A stretch of DNA of 64,000 nucleotides from CAWIUB01 sp963839175 (GTDB lineage Bacteria; Actinomycetota; Actinomycetes; Mycobacteriales; Jatrophihabitantaceae), in assembly GCA_963839175.1 (NCBI GenBank), contig CAWIUB010000030.1:193808-257807 (forward strand). The letters are read 5' to 3'. How positions within the stretch are numbered: the stretch's first letter is position 1; the number at the start of each line of letters is the position of its first letter. A program made the position numbers and the translations under genes. The notes below the pieces were generated by a model, which searched no databases, was not told the DNA's origin, and saw only the letters and a program-made list of their open reading frames with translations. Positions 43,817 through 52,267 of this stretch are shown here, in pieces.

Positions 43817-44548
43817 ATGCGGTGGAGCAAACGCCAGCTCGACGTCGGCCTGCCCGACTCCGCCAAGGAAGCCCTGCGCACGCTCGATGAGCGGATAAAG
43901 CCGGACTTCCGCAGGGCGATCGGCTATGGGATCGTGCCCATCGTCGCATTGATTGTCGGCAAGACCTACGGCGGCATCTACCACGATTCGATCGCGCGCC
44001 GCCTCACGGCGTGGGGATGCGCGCTTGCCGTCCTCGTTTTTGGCGTGCTGGCTACCCGCGCCGCAGCCAACGAACTGCGGCGGATCAGCGAGCCGCGGGC
44101 CGGAACCTCGACCGCCTCCGGGCTGCGGGTCGGATTGCTGCTGATCGGCTACATCGTCGTGTTGTTCTGCGTCCTCGATCTGCTCGACGTCCCGTTGGGC
44201 AAGGTGCTGGTCGGTGGTGCGGTCACCGGCATCATCCTCGGCATCGCGGCCCAGCAGGTGCTGGGCAACTTGTTCGCCGGACTCGTGCTGCTGTTCGCAA
44301 GGCCCTACGTACCAGGCGCTCGGATCAGGATCTACTCCGGCTCGCTGGGCGGACCACACGACGGCATCGTCAGTTCGGTCGGCTTGCTCTATACGTCGCT
44401 GCAGACCGACGACGGCCCGCTGATCAACATCCCGAATAGCGGCCTGCTCGCCGCTGCCGTCGGCCCTGCCCCGGAGGACGACGAGGACACGCCGGCAGAC
44501 GAGGACGGCGGCGATGCAGTCGAGCCTGCTCCGGCGCCAGCTCTTTGA
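43817..44548 (+). CDS. MscS-like mechanosensitive channel protein
   Basis: A 243-residue membrane protein with three or four helices and the start of an MscS beta domain. The pore-lining helix is GKVLVGGAVTGIILGIAAQQVLGNLFAGLVLLFARPYVPGARI (about residues 132-176), followed by GIVSSVGLLYTSLQTDDGPLINIPNSGLLAAAVG. The C-terminus is short and acidic (PEDDEDTPADEDGGD), and the alpha-beta domain that closes canonical MscS is absent, so it is a minimal family member. Expected to open under membrane tension and release solutes. Confidence 0.88.
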   Translation: MRWSKRQLDVGLPDSAKEALRTLDERIKPDFRRAIGYGIVPIVALIVGKTYGGIYHDSIARRLTAWGCALAVLVFGVLATRAAANELRRISEPRAGTSTASGLRVGLLLIGYIVVLFCVLDLLDVPLGKVLVGGAVTGIILGIAAQQVLGNLFAGLVLLFARPYVPGARIRIYSGSLGGPHDGIVSSVGLLYTSLQTDDGPLINIPNSGLLAAAVGPAPEDDEDTPADEDGGDAVEPAPAPAL

Positions 44549-44572
44549 GTTCTGCCGCCGCCGGGAGTTGGG

Positions 44573-44614
44573 GCCGGTCATGGTGTGGGGATCGTCCGCC
44601 ACACCATGACCGGC
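44573..44614. terminator. Bidirectional terminator hairpin
   Basis: A perfect 16-bp stem (44573-44588 with 44599-44614) encloses a 10-base loop. It lies between the converging ends of the mscS-like gene (24 bases away) and the solute-binding protein gene (10 bases away). Its length and lack of mismatches make it the strongest hairpin in the window. Confidence 0.85.
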
Positions 44615-44624
44615 GTTCTTGGGG

Positions 44625-45959
44625 TCAGCCCGCGGGGATTCCGTTGGCGGGTGCCTCGGGCTGCTTCGTGGTGTACGGGGTGATCGCGCCGGTCCCGTCG
44701 TCCGTGACCAGCGGCGTGCCCTGCAGGACGAGCGCACCGGACTTGATCACGCCGATCTGCACTCCGGTGTAACCGGCGTGGGAATCCTTGCTGTACCGGA
44801 ACGGGACCAGCCCCGGCCCGGTGAGACCGCCCTTCTCGACCGCGTCGATCAGGCTTTGCCGGGTCGGGTTCTTGCCCGCGGCCTGCAGCACCTGCACGAA
44901 CGTGTAGGCGACGGCCAGCCCGTACTCCACGTTGCCGTCGAACGGCAGCGTCGGTGCGTACTTCTGCTTGACCTGGGTGAACAGCGTATGCCAGCTGTTG
45001 CTCGTGTCGCCGAGCGCGGGTACGTACGTGTCCGCGACCAGACCCTCGATCAGTTGGCTGCCCTTGACCGCGGCGCCACCCTGCTTGGCGTACGCCTCCA
45101 GGAGCCCGGACACGGTGATCGCGTCGGCGCCCACGTTGCTGACCACCAGCTGTGGGCTGAATCCCAGCTTGAGCGAGTTGAGCCGGAACAGCGCTGTGTA
45201 GGCCGGGATGGTGAACAGCACGACAACGTCCGGCTTGGCCCGGGCGATCGCCGATACCTGTGCCGAGATGTCGATGTTGCCCGGCTGGTAGACCTGGCGG
45301 GACACCACCTGGGACTTGTCGATCTCGGTGTCCAGGCCCTTGACGCCATCGGCGCCGAAGTCGTCGTCCTGGGAGAAGTACGCGACCTTCTTGCCCGGGA
45401 AGTTCTTGGCGACGTACTGGCCGAGGATCTTGCCCTCGACGACGTAGTCGGGCTGCCAGCCGAATGTGTACGGGTACTTCTGCGGCTGGTCCCAGCACTG
45501 GCAGCCGGACGAGACGAACAGGTCCGGAACCCGGGAGCCGTTGAGGTAGTCCAACACCTTGGTGTGCGTCGGCGTGCCGAGGCCGCCGACCATGGCGTAG
45601 ATCTTGTCCTGGAGCACCAGCTGCTTGGTGACGGTCACCGTCTGGGTGGGGTTGTAGGCGTCGTCGAGGTACTTGAAGTTGATCGTGCGGCCGTTGACCC
45701 CGCCATGGTCGTTGACCCACTTGAAGTACGCATTCATCGCCGGGGCGATCTCGCTGTAGCCGGGTGCGGCCGGGCCGGTCAGCGGCTGGTGGCTGCCGAT
45801 CGTGACCGTGGTCGCGGTGACTCCCGGCGCGCTCGCCTTGTTCGGACCGTTGCCGGCGCTGCCGCCACTGCTGCTCTTGGAGCTGCTGCACGCAGCGAGT
45901 GCCAGCGCGAGCGCGGCAACCCCCGCGGTCGCTGTCCGAATGCCCGTCCTGTTGCGCAT
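44625..45959 (-). CDS. ABC uptake substrate-binding lipoprotein, branched-chain amino acid type
   Basis: A 444-residue periplasmic-binding lipoprotein. The signal peptide ends in the lipobox LALAAC (Cys about residue 24), followed by a Ser/Gly linker. The mature part is a type I binding fold of the LivJ/AmiC group: GVTATTVTIGSHQPLTGPAAPGYSEIAPAMNAYFKWVNDHGGVNGR, YAMVGGLGTPTHTKVLDYLN and VEYGLAVAYTFVQVLQAAGKNPTRQSLIDAVEKG. GAAGGGGG precedes the start. As the last gene of the liv-like operon it should capture the ligand; amino acids or amides are likely, but aromatic acids are also bound by this family. Confidence 0.92.
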   Translation of the reverse strand: MRNRTGIRTATAGVAALALALAACSSSKSSSGGSAGNGPNKASAPGVTATTVTIGSHQPLTGPAAPGYSEIAPAMNAYFKWVNDHGGVNGRTINFKYLDDAYNPTQTVTVTKQLVLQDKIYAMVGGLGTPTHTKVLDYLNGSRVPDLFVSSGCQCWDQPQKYPYTFGWQPDYVVEGKILGQYVAKNFPGKKVAYFSQDDDFGADGVKGLDTEIDKSQVVSRQVYQPGNIDISAQVSAIARAKPDVVVLFTIPAYTALFRLNSLKLGFSPQLVVSNVGADAITVSGLLEAYAKQGGAAVKGSQLIEGLVADTYVPALGDTSNSWHTLFTQVKQKYAPTLPFDGNVEYGLAVAYTFVQVLQAAGKNPTRQSLIDAVEKGGLTGPGLVPFRYSKDSHAGYTGVQIGVIKSGALVLQGTPLVTDDGTGAITPYTTKQPEAPANGIPAG

Positions 45960-46017
45960 CGTTGCGCCCCCTTCAGGGTCGAGTAGAACTGCGTTCGGCT
46001 GAGGGTAAACACTCGAC

Positions 46018-47106
46018 TCACTCCCGGCCAGCTTCGTATCCGTCTCGTGACCCTGGGCCGCGCAAACCGGCGATAGCGCCCGGGACGAGGCGCAGCGCCC
46101 CCTGCAATCCGCGCGGAAAGAGCAGCATGACCAGGATGAGCACCAGGCCGTAAACGATCAGCGGCAGGTTCGAGTAGACGTCACGGGACAGGTTGAGCGA
46201 CTCCGCCAGGCCGCTGGACCAGGTCGGCAGCAGGACGACAAGGACCGAACCGTAGACCGCGCCGGCCAGGCTGCCGAGGCCGCCCAGTACGGCCGCCGTC
46301 AGCAGCGAGAGGGAGAGCGACAACGGGAACGCGCCGGGCGCGGCCAGGCTGGTGACGAACGCCAGCAGCGATCCAGCCAACCCAGCGCAGGCCGCACTCA
46401 CGATGAACGCGACGACCTGCACCCGCGCCACCCTGATACCGGCCAGCGCGGCCGCAACCTCGTCGTCGCGCAGCGCCCGCATGTCCTGGCCGAGCTTGCT
46501 GCGCAGCAGATTCGCCAACCCGACGAAGACGATCACCGCGCACAGCGCGCAGATCCACGCCTGCCATCGCTCCAGCGGGAACGTCTCGCCGAGTGAGAGC
46601 GGCGGTGGGGTCGGGGCGATCGTCAGGCCGTTCGCGCCGCCCAGGGTGTCGCGCAGGTGACGATAGTTGGCGAGCGACGGCAGGCCGACCGCGAGAGCCA
46701 GGGTGGCGCCCGCCAGGTACGGCCCACGCAGCCGCGCGGCGGCCAGTCCGACGATCGCCCCGAAGGCCGCGGTGGCTACCGTGCTGATCACGATGACCCA
46801 CCCGACATTCCAGCCCTGGTGCTCGAGGACCACCGCAGTCGTGTACGCGCCAACCGCCATGAATGCCCCTTGGCCGAGGGAGATCTGCCCGCTCGTGCCA
46901 CACAGTACGGTCAGCCCGGCCACCGCGATGGCGGTGTAGCAGATCGTCGCGATCTGCAGGTTCCGGTACTCGTCGACGTGCTCGGTGATCAGGACGAGGG
47001 CGCCCAGCGCGACGATCGCGTATCCGAGATGGCGGACCACCGTCAGCCGCCAGAACGCGGTGCGTGGCACTCCGGTGCTAGTCGCGGGTGGCGCCGTCAT
47101 GGTCAT
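46018..47106 (-). CDS. livM: Branched-chain amino acid ABC transporter permease, LivM type
   Basis: A 362-residue permease with eight to ten helices and the LivM coupling region VAAALAGIRVARVQVVAFIVSAACAGLAGSLLAF. The segment CGTSGQISLGQGAFMAVGAYTTAVV and the closing PRGLQGALRLVPG are characteristic. Its start lies 6 bases after the livH stop on the same strand, indicating coupled expression. It forms the membrane channel together with LivH. Confidence 0.93.
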   Translation of the reverse strand: MTMTAPPATSTGVPRTAFWRLTVVRHLGYAIVALGALVLITEHVDEYRNLQIATICYTAIAVAGLTVLCGTSGQISLGQGAFMAVGAYTTAVVLEHQGWNVGWVIVISTVATAAFGAIVGLAAARLRGPYLAGATLALAVGLPSLANYRHLRDTLGGANGLTIAPTPPPLSLGETFPLERWQAWICALCAVIVFVGLANLLRSKLGQDMRALRDDEVAAALAGIRVARVQVVAFIVSAACAGLAGSLLAFVTSLAAPGAFPLSLSLSLLTAAVLGGLGSLAGAVYGSVLVVLLPTWSSGLAESLNLSRDVYSNLPLIVYGLVLILVMLLFPRGLQGALRLVPGAIAGLRGPGSRDGYEAGRE

Positions 47107-47112
47107 TGGGAC

Positions 47113-47991
47113 TCAGACCCTTCGTCCGGATCGGACACCGAACAGGCCGCTCGGGCGGACCATGAGGACCAGGATGAGGATGACAAGCGCCCCGAACGTC
47201 ACGACGTCCGAGCCCGCATAGCCGGACAGGTAGCTGAGCGCGAGTCCCAGAAGCACCCCGCCGACGACCGCACCGGGCGGCGAGTCCAGCCCGCCGATCA
47301 CCGCCGCGGTGAAGCCGAAGATCAGGATCGCGTCGAACGCGTTTGGCCCCACGAACGTGCTCGGCGCCACGAGGATTCCCGCCACGGCACCCACCCCGGC
47401 GGCGAGCGCCCAGCCGAGGGTGAGCGTGCGCCCGACCCGCACTCCGAGCATCCGCGCGACCTCCGGTGCGAACGCTGCGGCGCGCATGCGCAGCCCCACC
47501 GCGGTCCGCCGGAACAGCAGCGCCAGCAGCACCATCACGCCGATCACGACCAGCACGGTGAACAGGTCGGCGGGCGAGAACAGCACCCGCTTGCCGCCGA
47601 TGTCATAGCCCTGGATCCCGAATGCCGGCGAGAAGGACTTCGGGGTGCCCCCGAAGGTCGCGCCGGCGATCCCCTGCAGTAGCACCAGCAAGCCGAGCGT
47701 GACGATCACCGCGTTGATCGGCGGCTTGGTCTCGACCGGGCGGATGAGCACGGCCTCGGTGACCGCTCCGAGGGCCAGCCCGCAGGCGATCGCGACCACC
47801 GCACCGAGCCAATAGGAGCCGCCGGCCTGGACGATCTGGTACGCGACCATGGTCGTCACCATCAGCATGCCGCCCTGCGCGAAGTTGACGATCCGCGTCG
47901 CTCGCCAGATAAGCACGAGTGCAAGGCCGATGGCCGCGTAGATCATGCCGTTGGTGACTCCAGAGAGCGTCAGGTCGACGAAGCGCAGCAT
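47113..47991 (-). CDS. livH: Branched-chain amino acid ABC transporter permease, LivH type
   Basis: A 292-residue permease: LTLSGVTNGMIYAAIGLALVLIWRATRIVNFAQGGMLMV at the N-terminus and the coupling loop VRMRAAAFAPEVARMLGV-like region before GLDSPPGAVVGGVLLGLALSYLSGY. The start at 47991 is chosen over 48027 because an exact AGGAGG (minus strand, bases 48001-48006) lies 9 bases upstream; that site overlaps the livF stop codon, so translation of the two genes is probably coupled. Confidence 0.93.
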   Translation of the reverse strand: MLRFVDLTLSGVTNGMIYAAIGLALVLIWRATRIVNFAQGGMLMVTTMVAYQIVQAGGSYWLGAVVAIACGLALGAVTEAVLIRPVETKPPINAVIVTLGLLVLLQGIAGATFGGTPKSFSPAFGIQGYDIGGKRVLFSPADLFTVLVVIGVMVLLALLFRRTAVGLRMRAAAFAPEVARMLGVRVGRTLTLGWALAAGVGAVAGILVAPSTFVGPNAFDAILIFGFTAAVIGGLDSPPGAVVGGVLLGLALSYLSGYAGSDVVTFGALVILILVLMVRPSGLFGVRSGRRV

Positions 47992-48004
47992 GCGGCCCTG
48001 CCTC

Positions 48005-48712
48005 CTAGAAGCCCAGATACGCGGCACGGAGCCGGTCGTCCACGGCGAAGGTGTCGGCGCGATCGTCGGCGACCTTACGGCCGAGGTTGAGGACGACGAC
48101 CCGGTCGGCCACCGACAGCGCCGTCGTCGCGTTCTGTTCGACGAGCAGAACCGTCAGCCCGGTGTCGTCGCGCAGCTGGCGGATTACCCCGATGATCTCG
48201 GCGGAGGTTCGCGGGGCGAGCCCGAGCGACGGCTCGTCCAGCAGCAGCAGCTTGGGGTGGGCCATCAACGCCCGGCCGATGGCCAGCATCTGGCGCTCCC
48301 CGCCGGACAGGCTCTGCGCCAGCTGCCGGCGGCGCGTCCGAAGCGGTGGGAAGATCTCGTACACCCGCGCCATATCAGCCTGGGCTCGCGCCCGATCGGG
48401 CCGCCATAGCCCGCCAAGCCGCAGATTCTCCTCGACGGTCAGCTCGACGACCACTCCCCTGCCTTCGGGCACGTGCGCCATGCCCAGTCGCGCCATGTCC
48501 TCCGGACGGCGCCGCGTCACATCGAGGCCGTCCAGCCGGATGCGTCCCTCGCGAGCCCGCAACAGCCCGTTCACCGTGCGCAACAGTGTGGTCTTGCCGG
48601 CGCCGTTGGCGCCCAGCACGGCGGTGATGCTGCCTTGCGCGACCCTGATGTCGACGCCGTCCAGCGCCCGCACCGGGCCGTATGCGGCGACGACGCCGTC
48701 AACTTCGAGCAT
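48005..48712 (-). CDS. livF: ABC transporter ATP-binding protein, LivF type
   Basis: A 235-residue ATPase with Walker A GANGAGKTT, signature SLSGGERQMLAIGRAL, Walker B LLLLDEPSLGLAPRT and H-loop LLVEQNATTALSVADRV. The LivF-type features are GMAHVPEGRGVVVELTVEENLRLGG and the closing RAAYLGF. The start at 48712 (MLEVDGVVAAYGPV) matches the family N-terminus; 48730 is possible. It overlaps the livG gene end. Confidence 0.93.
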   Translation of the reverse strand: MLEVDGVVAAYGPVRALDGVDIRVAQGSITAVLGANGAGKTTLLRTVNGLLRAREGRIRLDGLDVTRRRPEDMARLGMAHVPEGRGVVVELTVEENLRLGGLWRPDRARAQADMARVYEIFPPLRTRRRQLAQSLSGGERQMLAIGRALMAHPKLLLLDEPSLGLAPRTSAEIIGVIRQLRDDTGLTVLLVEQNATTALSVADRVVVLNLGRKVADDRADTFAVDDRLRAAYLGF

Positions 48713-49529
48713 CCGGTCCACCAGCCGCATCGACCGACTCAGCCACCACTGCGGCGTCGCCGAGATATGCCTCCCTTACCGCGGGATTCTCCCTGATCTG
48801 ATCCGGGGTACCGGCGGCGATCACCTCGCCGAAGTCCAGGACATACACCTGGTCGCACACCGACATCACCAGGTCCATGTGGTGCTCGACGAGCATCACC
48901 GCCGGGCCGCCCGGCAAGGTCCGGACCAGTTCGCCGAGCTCGGCGATCTCGTCGGCTGCCAGGCCTGCCGCGGGTTCGTCCAGCAGCAGCAGCCGGGGCA
49001 GCGACAGCAGGGCGCGGGCGAGCGCCACCCGCTTGCGGGTGCCGTAGGGCAGGCTCGCGCACGGCCGGTTCGCGGCGTTGCCGATGCCCAGCGTCTCCAG
49101 TTGGTGCAGCGCCGTGTCGCGCAGTAGCGCGAGCTTGCGGTCGTTGCGGGGCAGCCCGAGCAGGGCCGCGGGCAGGCTGGTGCGGGTGTGCCCGGACGCG
49201 CCGACCAGCACGTTCTCGAGCGCCGTCTGGTGCTCGAACAACCCGAGGCCCTGCAGCGTCCGTGCCACGCCCATCCGGGTGAGATCGTGCGGACGCAGCC
49301 GCCGCAGCGGGCGACCCAGCCACTCGAGCGAGCCCGCATCGGGCCGGACGAATCCACAGACCACGTTGAACAGCGTGGTCTTACCCGCCCCGTTCGGCCC
49401 GATCAGGCCGACGGACTGTCCGGGGAGCACGTCCAGGCTGACGTCGTCGAGAATGCCCAGCCCACCAAGGCGCACCCCGACTCCGCGTACGCGAAGCAGC
49501 GGCGTCACCCCCGCCTGTGCAGCCACCAT
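48699..49529 (-). CDS. livG: ABC transporter ATP-binding protein, LivG type
   Basis: A 276-residue ATPase with Walker A GPNGAGKTTLFNVVCGF, and LLLLDEPAAGLAADEIAELGELVRTLPGGPAVMLVEHHMDLVMSVCDQVYVLDFGEVIAAGTPDQI, the LivG hallmark. The signature motif is unusual: SLPYGTRKRVALARAL instead of SGGQ, a variant regularly seen in LivG proteins. First gene of the five-gene uptake operon on this strand. Start 49529 is favoured over GTG 49550 by family length, with moderate certainty. Confidence 0.92.
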   Translation of the reverse strand: MVAAQAGVTPLLRVRGVGVRLGGLGILDDVSLDVLPGQSVGLIGPNGAGKTTLFNVVCGFVRPDAGSLEWLGRPLRRLRPHDLTRMGVARTLQGLGLFEHQTALENVLVGASGHTRTSLPAALLGLPRNDRKLALLRDTALHQLETLGIGNAANRPCASLPYGTRKRVALARALLSLPRLLLLDEPAAGLAADEIAELGELVRTLPGGPAVMLVEHHMDLVMSVCDQVYVLDFGEVIAAGTPDQIRENPAVREAYLGDAAVVAESVDAAGGPDARS

Positions 49530-49622
49530 CACCGCCCAAGAGCCGCGCACGCCGAATCGTATTCGGATCGTGCAGACAGTACTGAGGATGCCCCGCGGGG
49601 AACAGGCTTGACGTCGCGGCGC

Positions 49623-50210
49623 TCAGCCGTCCGGCCGAGCAATCCGGTCGATCAGCGTGAGCACGTTCTCGGCCAACCGCATCGCCTGCCGGCGGGTCGA
49701 CTGCATCGCGACCTCGACTCCAGCGGAATGCACCACGCTCGTCAGGACGATCACGAGGGCACCGCCGAGTGAGGAATGGTCGGCACCAAGCACCTCGGCA
49801 TTCCTGCGCAGCCAGGAGTGGAATCGCTGGCCGCCGATCATCGCGAATCCGGCCGGGCCGCCGCCGATCTGCCAGAGCCGGGTGAGGTCCCGCTCCTCCC
49901 AGCAGCCCTGCAGATAGGCCCGCGACCCCGCGACAAAAAGACTCACCTGGTCGGTCTCGCCACGGTCGCGGGCCGCGAGCACCGCCGCTTTTGCGCGCTC
50001 CTCCTGGCGAATGTGGTACTCGCCGTAGAGGGCTACGTACAGCTCCGGCTTGCCGCCGAAGTGGTGGTACATGCTCCCGACGCTGGAGCCCGCACGTTTG
50101 ACGATGTCCAGGACGTTAACCTCGTCGTAGCTGGAGTCTGTGAAGGCCGCCCGTGCCGCCTCGAGCAACGCGGCCCGTGTACGGTCTGCGGCCCGTGGCG
50201 ATCCGGGCAT
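49623..50210 (-). CDS. TetR-family regulator
   Basis: A 195-residue TetR protein: RTRAALLEAARAAFTDSSYDEVNVLDIVKRAGSSVGSMYHHFGGKPELYVALYGEYHIRQEERAKAAVLAAR. The C-terminal half is helical (LTRLWQIGGGPAGFAMIGGQRFHSWLRRNAEVLGADHSSLGGALVIVL). Start at 50210 has a near-perfect AGGAGGT upstream; the longer reading to 50333 runs into the promoter region of the GDPD gene. It ends about 90 bases before livG on the same strand and is the obvious candidate regulator of the uptake operon. Confidence 0.9.
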   Translation of the reverse strand: MPGSPRAADRTRAALLEAARAAFTDSSYDEVNVLDIVKRAGSSVGSMYHHFGGKPELYVALYGEYHIRQEERAKAAVLAARDRGETDQVSLFVAGSRAYLQGCWEERDLTRLWQIGGGPAGFAMIGGQRFHSWLRRNAEVLGADHSSLGGALVIVLTSVVHSAGVEVAMQSTRRQAMRLAENVLTLIDRIARPDG

Positions 50211-50305
50211 GCGACCTCCTCCCGCCGCGGAACGTGTGGGAACTGTAGACCCGACAGACGGGGATCGGGCCAGCGCCACTGGGCATCGTCCGTCATGATC
50301 GTCGG

Positions 50306-51049
50306 GTGGCGTTCCTGGAGCTCCCGGCACCAATCGGGTTCGCGCATCGAGGTTTCGCGCTCGACGGAGACGAGAACTCGATGGCGGCGTTCGAGCGGGC
50401 CGTCCGCCTCGGCTACGACTACCTCGAGACGGATGTGAGAGCGACGGCGGACGGCGTGTCGGTGGCCCTTCACGACTCCGTGCTCGATCGGGTGACCGAC
50501 CGTCGCGGCCGGGTCGCCGAGCTGCCGTGGGAGCAGGTCCGCCGAGCGCGTATCGCCGGGCGCGAGCCCATCCCGCTGCTGGTCGACGTCCTCGGTGCTT
50601 GGCCCGATATGCGGGTCAATCTCGACGTGAAAGCCGCCCACAGCATCGGGCCGATCATCGACGCGATCCGGCGAACCGGAGCGGTCGACCGGGTCTGCGT
50701 TGCGGCCTTCTCCGACGCCCGGATTGCCGCCGTTCGCGCCGCCCTCGGCCCGCGGCTGTGCACGGCGCTCGGCCCGCGCGAGGCACTGCTGCTGCGGCTG
50801 CCCCGTGCCCGGCCCCCATCCGGCCTCTGCGCCCAGGTACCGGCCCGCGCCGGACCGTTGCGGCTGTTCGACCAGCGTTACGTCGAGCGGGCCCACGAGC
50901 TGGGCATCGCCGTGCACGTCTGGACGGTCAACTCGCGCACCGAGATGCTCCGCTTGCTCGACCTCGGGGTGGACGGCATCATCACCGACCGCGCTGATGT
51001 CCTGCGCGATCTGCTGTGCGAGCGGGGACAATGGCCTGCGAGCAGGTAG
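50306..51049 (+). CDS. Glycerophosphodiester phosphodiesterase
   Basis: A 247-residue GDPD-fold enzyme that hydrolyses deacylated phospholipids to glycerol-3-phosphate and an alcohol. Catalytic residues are visible in IGFAHRGFALDGDENSMAAF (His 13, Arg 14), YLETDVRATADGVSVALHDSVLDRVT (Glu and Asp metal ligands, His), and the closing VWTVNSRTEMLRLLDLGVDGIITDRAD. There is no signal peptide, so it acts in the cytosol. A GDPD gene beside rbpA is a recurrent arrangement in actinobacteria. Confidence 0.92.
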   Translation: MAFLELPAPIGFAHRGFALDGDENSMAAFERAVRLGYDYLETDVRATADGVSVALHDSVLDRVTDRRGRVAELPWEQVRRARIAGREPIPLLVDVLGAWPDMRVNLDVKAAHSIGPIIDAIRRTGAVDRVCVAAFSDARIAAVRAALGPRLCTALGPREALLLRLPRARPPSGLCAQVPARAGPLRLFDQRYVERAHELGIAVHVWTVNSRTEMLRLLDLGVDGIITDRADVLRDLLCERGQWPASR

Positions 51050-51092
51050 CGTCGGCGCCCGCGGCCAAGATAATCACTCGACGCAGATCAGC

Positions 51093-51506
51093 TCAGCCTC
51101 GACGTCTGAGCAGGCCGACTGCGCTGAGGGTTCCGGCTGCCGCGGAGACAACCGCCACGCCGGCCATCAGCTGTCCCCGCAGCGGGTCGACGCGCCGCTG
51201 CTGCGCTGCCTGCATCAAGACGATTGCGTCGACCACGTCACAGGCCACCCCGGCAAGCAGCCAGCCCGGCTGACCGCGCCGGCGCAGTACGGCGACGATG
51301 CTGCCCATCCCGAGCGACGCGTCGCGGGCAGCGGCGGTGCGGGCTAGCCAGCTCATCCGCGCCGCCGAGGCCCGGTCGATACCAAGTAGCTGGATCATCG
51401 GGGCCGGATACGCGAGCAGCGACGCGCCGAGCGTGAGCCGTCCGCCGTTGAGGGACAGCGCGAGCGCCTTCGCAGACGGAGCGGTTCGGGTGGTTGGGAA
51501 TCTCAT
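51093..51506 (-). CDS. Small membrane protein of unknown function
   Basis: A 137-residue protein with about four hydrophobic segments (RLTLGASLLAYPAPMIQLLGI; AARDASLGMGSIVAVL; QPGWLLAGVACDVVDAIVLM; LMAGVAVVSAAAGTLSAVGLL). The pattern GxARDxxLG followed by DxxD resembles DUF4267-type membrane proteins, but this is only a resemblance. It converges with the GDPD gene and diverges from rbpA. Confidence 0.6.
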   Translation of the reverse strand: MRFPTTRTAPSAKALALSLNGGRLTLGASLLAYPAPMIQLLGIDRASAARMSWLARTAAARDASLGMGSIVAVLRRRGQPGWLLAGVACDVVDAIVLMQAAQQRRVDPLRGQLMAGVAVVSAAAGTLSAVGLLRRRG

Positions 51507-51585
51507 CTCGAGATGCTCACCTCATGGCTCGTAGGGATTGCGGACGCGCGTCACCTGAGGAATCGTTAAGTCGGTGCGAAGTCGG

Positions 51586-51611
51586 GGAATCACGTTGCCG
51601 GATCATTCGTT
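51586..51611 (+). promoter_or_regulatory. SigR/SigH-type (thiol stress) promoter of rbpA
   Basis: GGAAT (51586-51590), exactly 18 bases, then GTT (51609-51611). This is the consensus of the actinobacterial disulfide-stress sigma factor SigR/SigH. In Streptomyces rbpA is a known SigR target. The predicted start is about 51617, 37 bases before the rbpA ATG. Confidence 0.8.
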
Positions 51612-51653
51612 GGCGGGGATGAGACATTCGAAGACCTGATGGAGGTGCCCACT

Positions 51654-52001
51654 ATGGCAGATCGCACCCTGCGGGGCAGTCGCCTGGGCGCTGTCAGCTA
51701 CGAGACCGAACACAACGCCGAGCCAGCTCCGCGCAACATTGCCGCGTACAGCTGCCCGCGTGGCCACGAGTTCACCGTTCCGTTCGCCGAAGAGGCCGAG
51801 ATCCCGCCGACCTGGGAATGCCGTCTGGACGGCACCGCGGCGGAGCTCGTCGACGGCCCAGCACCGGAGGCCAGGAAGACCAAACCGACCCGCACGCACT
51901 GGGACATGCTCATGGAGCGGCGCACCGTCGCTGACCTGGAGGAGGTTCTCGCCGAGCGGCTGGACGTGCTGCGCGCCCGCCGTGGCGCCAAGTCCGCCTG
52001 A
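51654..52001 (+). CDS. rbpA: RNA polymerase-binding protein RbpA
   Basis: A 115-residue RbpA, the actinobacterial activator that binds the principal sigma factor and the beta subunit to stabilise open complexes. The N-terminal tail ADRTLRGSRLGAVSYETEHN and core domain YSCPRGHEFTVPFAEEAEIPPTWECR are typical; the sigma-interaction domain THWDMLMERRTVADLEEVLAERLDVLR closes the protein. The zinc-site pattern is reduced, with two cysteines in the core. ATG 51654 follows GGAGGT. In M. tuberculosis and Streptomyces rbpA neighbours ppm1; here 6.4 kb of accessory DNA separates them. Confidence 0.96.
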   Translation: MADRTLRGSRLGAVSYETEHNAEPAPRNIAAYSCPRGHEFTVPFAEEAEIPPTWECRLDGTAAELVDGPAPEARKTKPTRTHWDMLMERRTVADLEEVLAERLDVLRARRGAKSA

Positions 52002-52092
52002 TCTGCATTACAGCCCTCCCGAACCAGCCGAACGACGGCCAGGTTGATTGCAACACCGGAAATGTCGGTCTCTGCCACATTCGCTCCACAGC

Positions 52093-52121
52093 GATATCGC
52101 CTACGAACTCGCCGAGTCCCG
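52093..52121. repeat. 29-bp remnant identical to part of the monooxygenase gene
   Basis: Bases 52093-52121 are identical to 53188-53216 inside the flavin monooxygenase gene (coding for DIAYELAES). Flanking bases are only loosely alike. It is best explained as the relic of a third monooxygenase gene or of a partial duplication. The region 52002-52223 holds no intact gene. Confidence 0.75.
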
Positions 52122-52223
52122 CTGGAAGCCTGAACAGCAGCGGACCCGCAAGCGGTCCCGCCTGAGAAGCAGCTGATCCACTGGGTCGAACCACCCACCC
52201 GACACCTCAGCCGGAATGGGTGC

Positions 52224-52261
52224 ATCGCCCGACGCGGCCGCCCGTGCAGGCTCCCTAGCGT
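52224..52261 (+). promoter_or_regulatory. Island promoter box, copy 1 (SemiSWEET-like gene)
   Basis: ATCGCCCGACGCGG is followed by CCTAGCGT, with 26 bases from CCCGA (52228) to CCTAGCG (52254). TAGCGT (52256-52261) is a -10 element that ends six bases before the ATG at 52268, predicting a leaderless transcript. Near-identical boxes stand before both monooxygenase genes. Confidence 0.6.
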
Positions 52262-52267
52262 CCGGTC

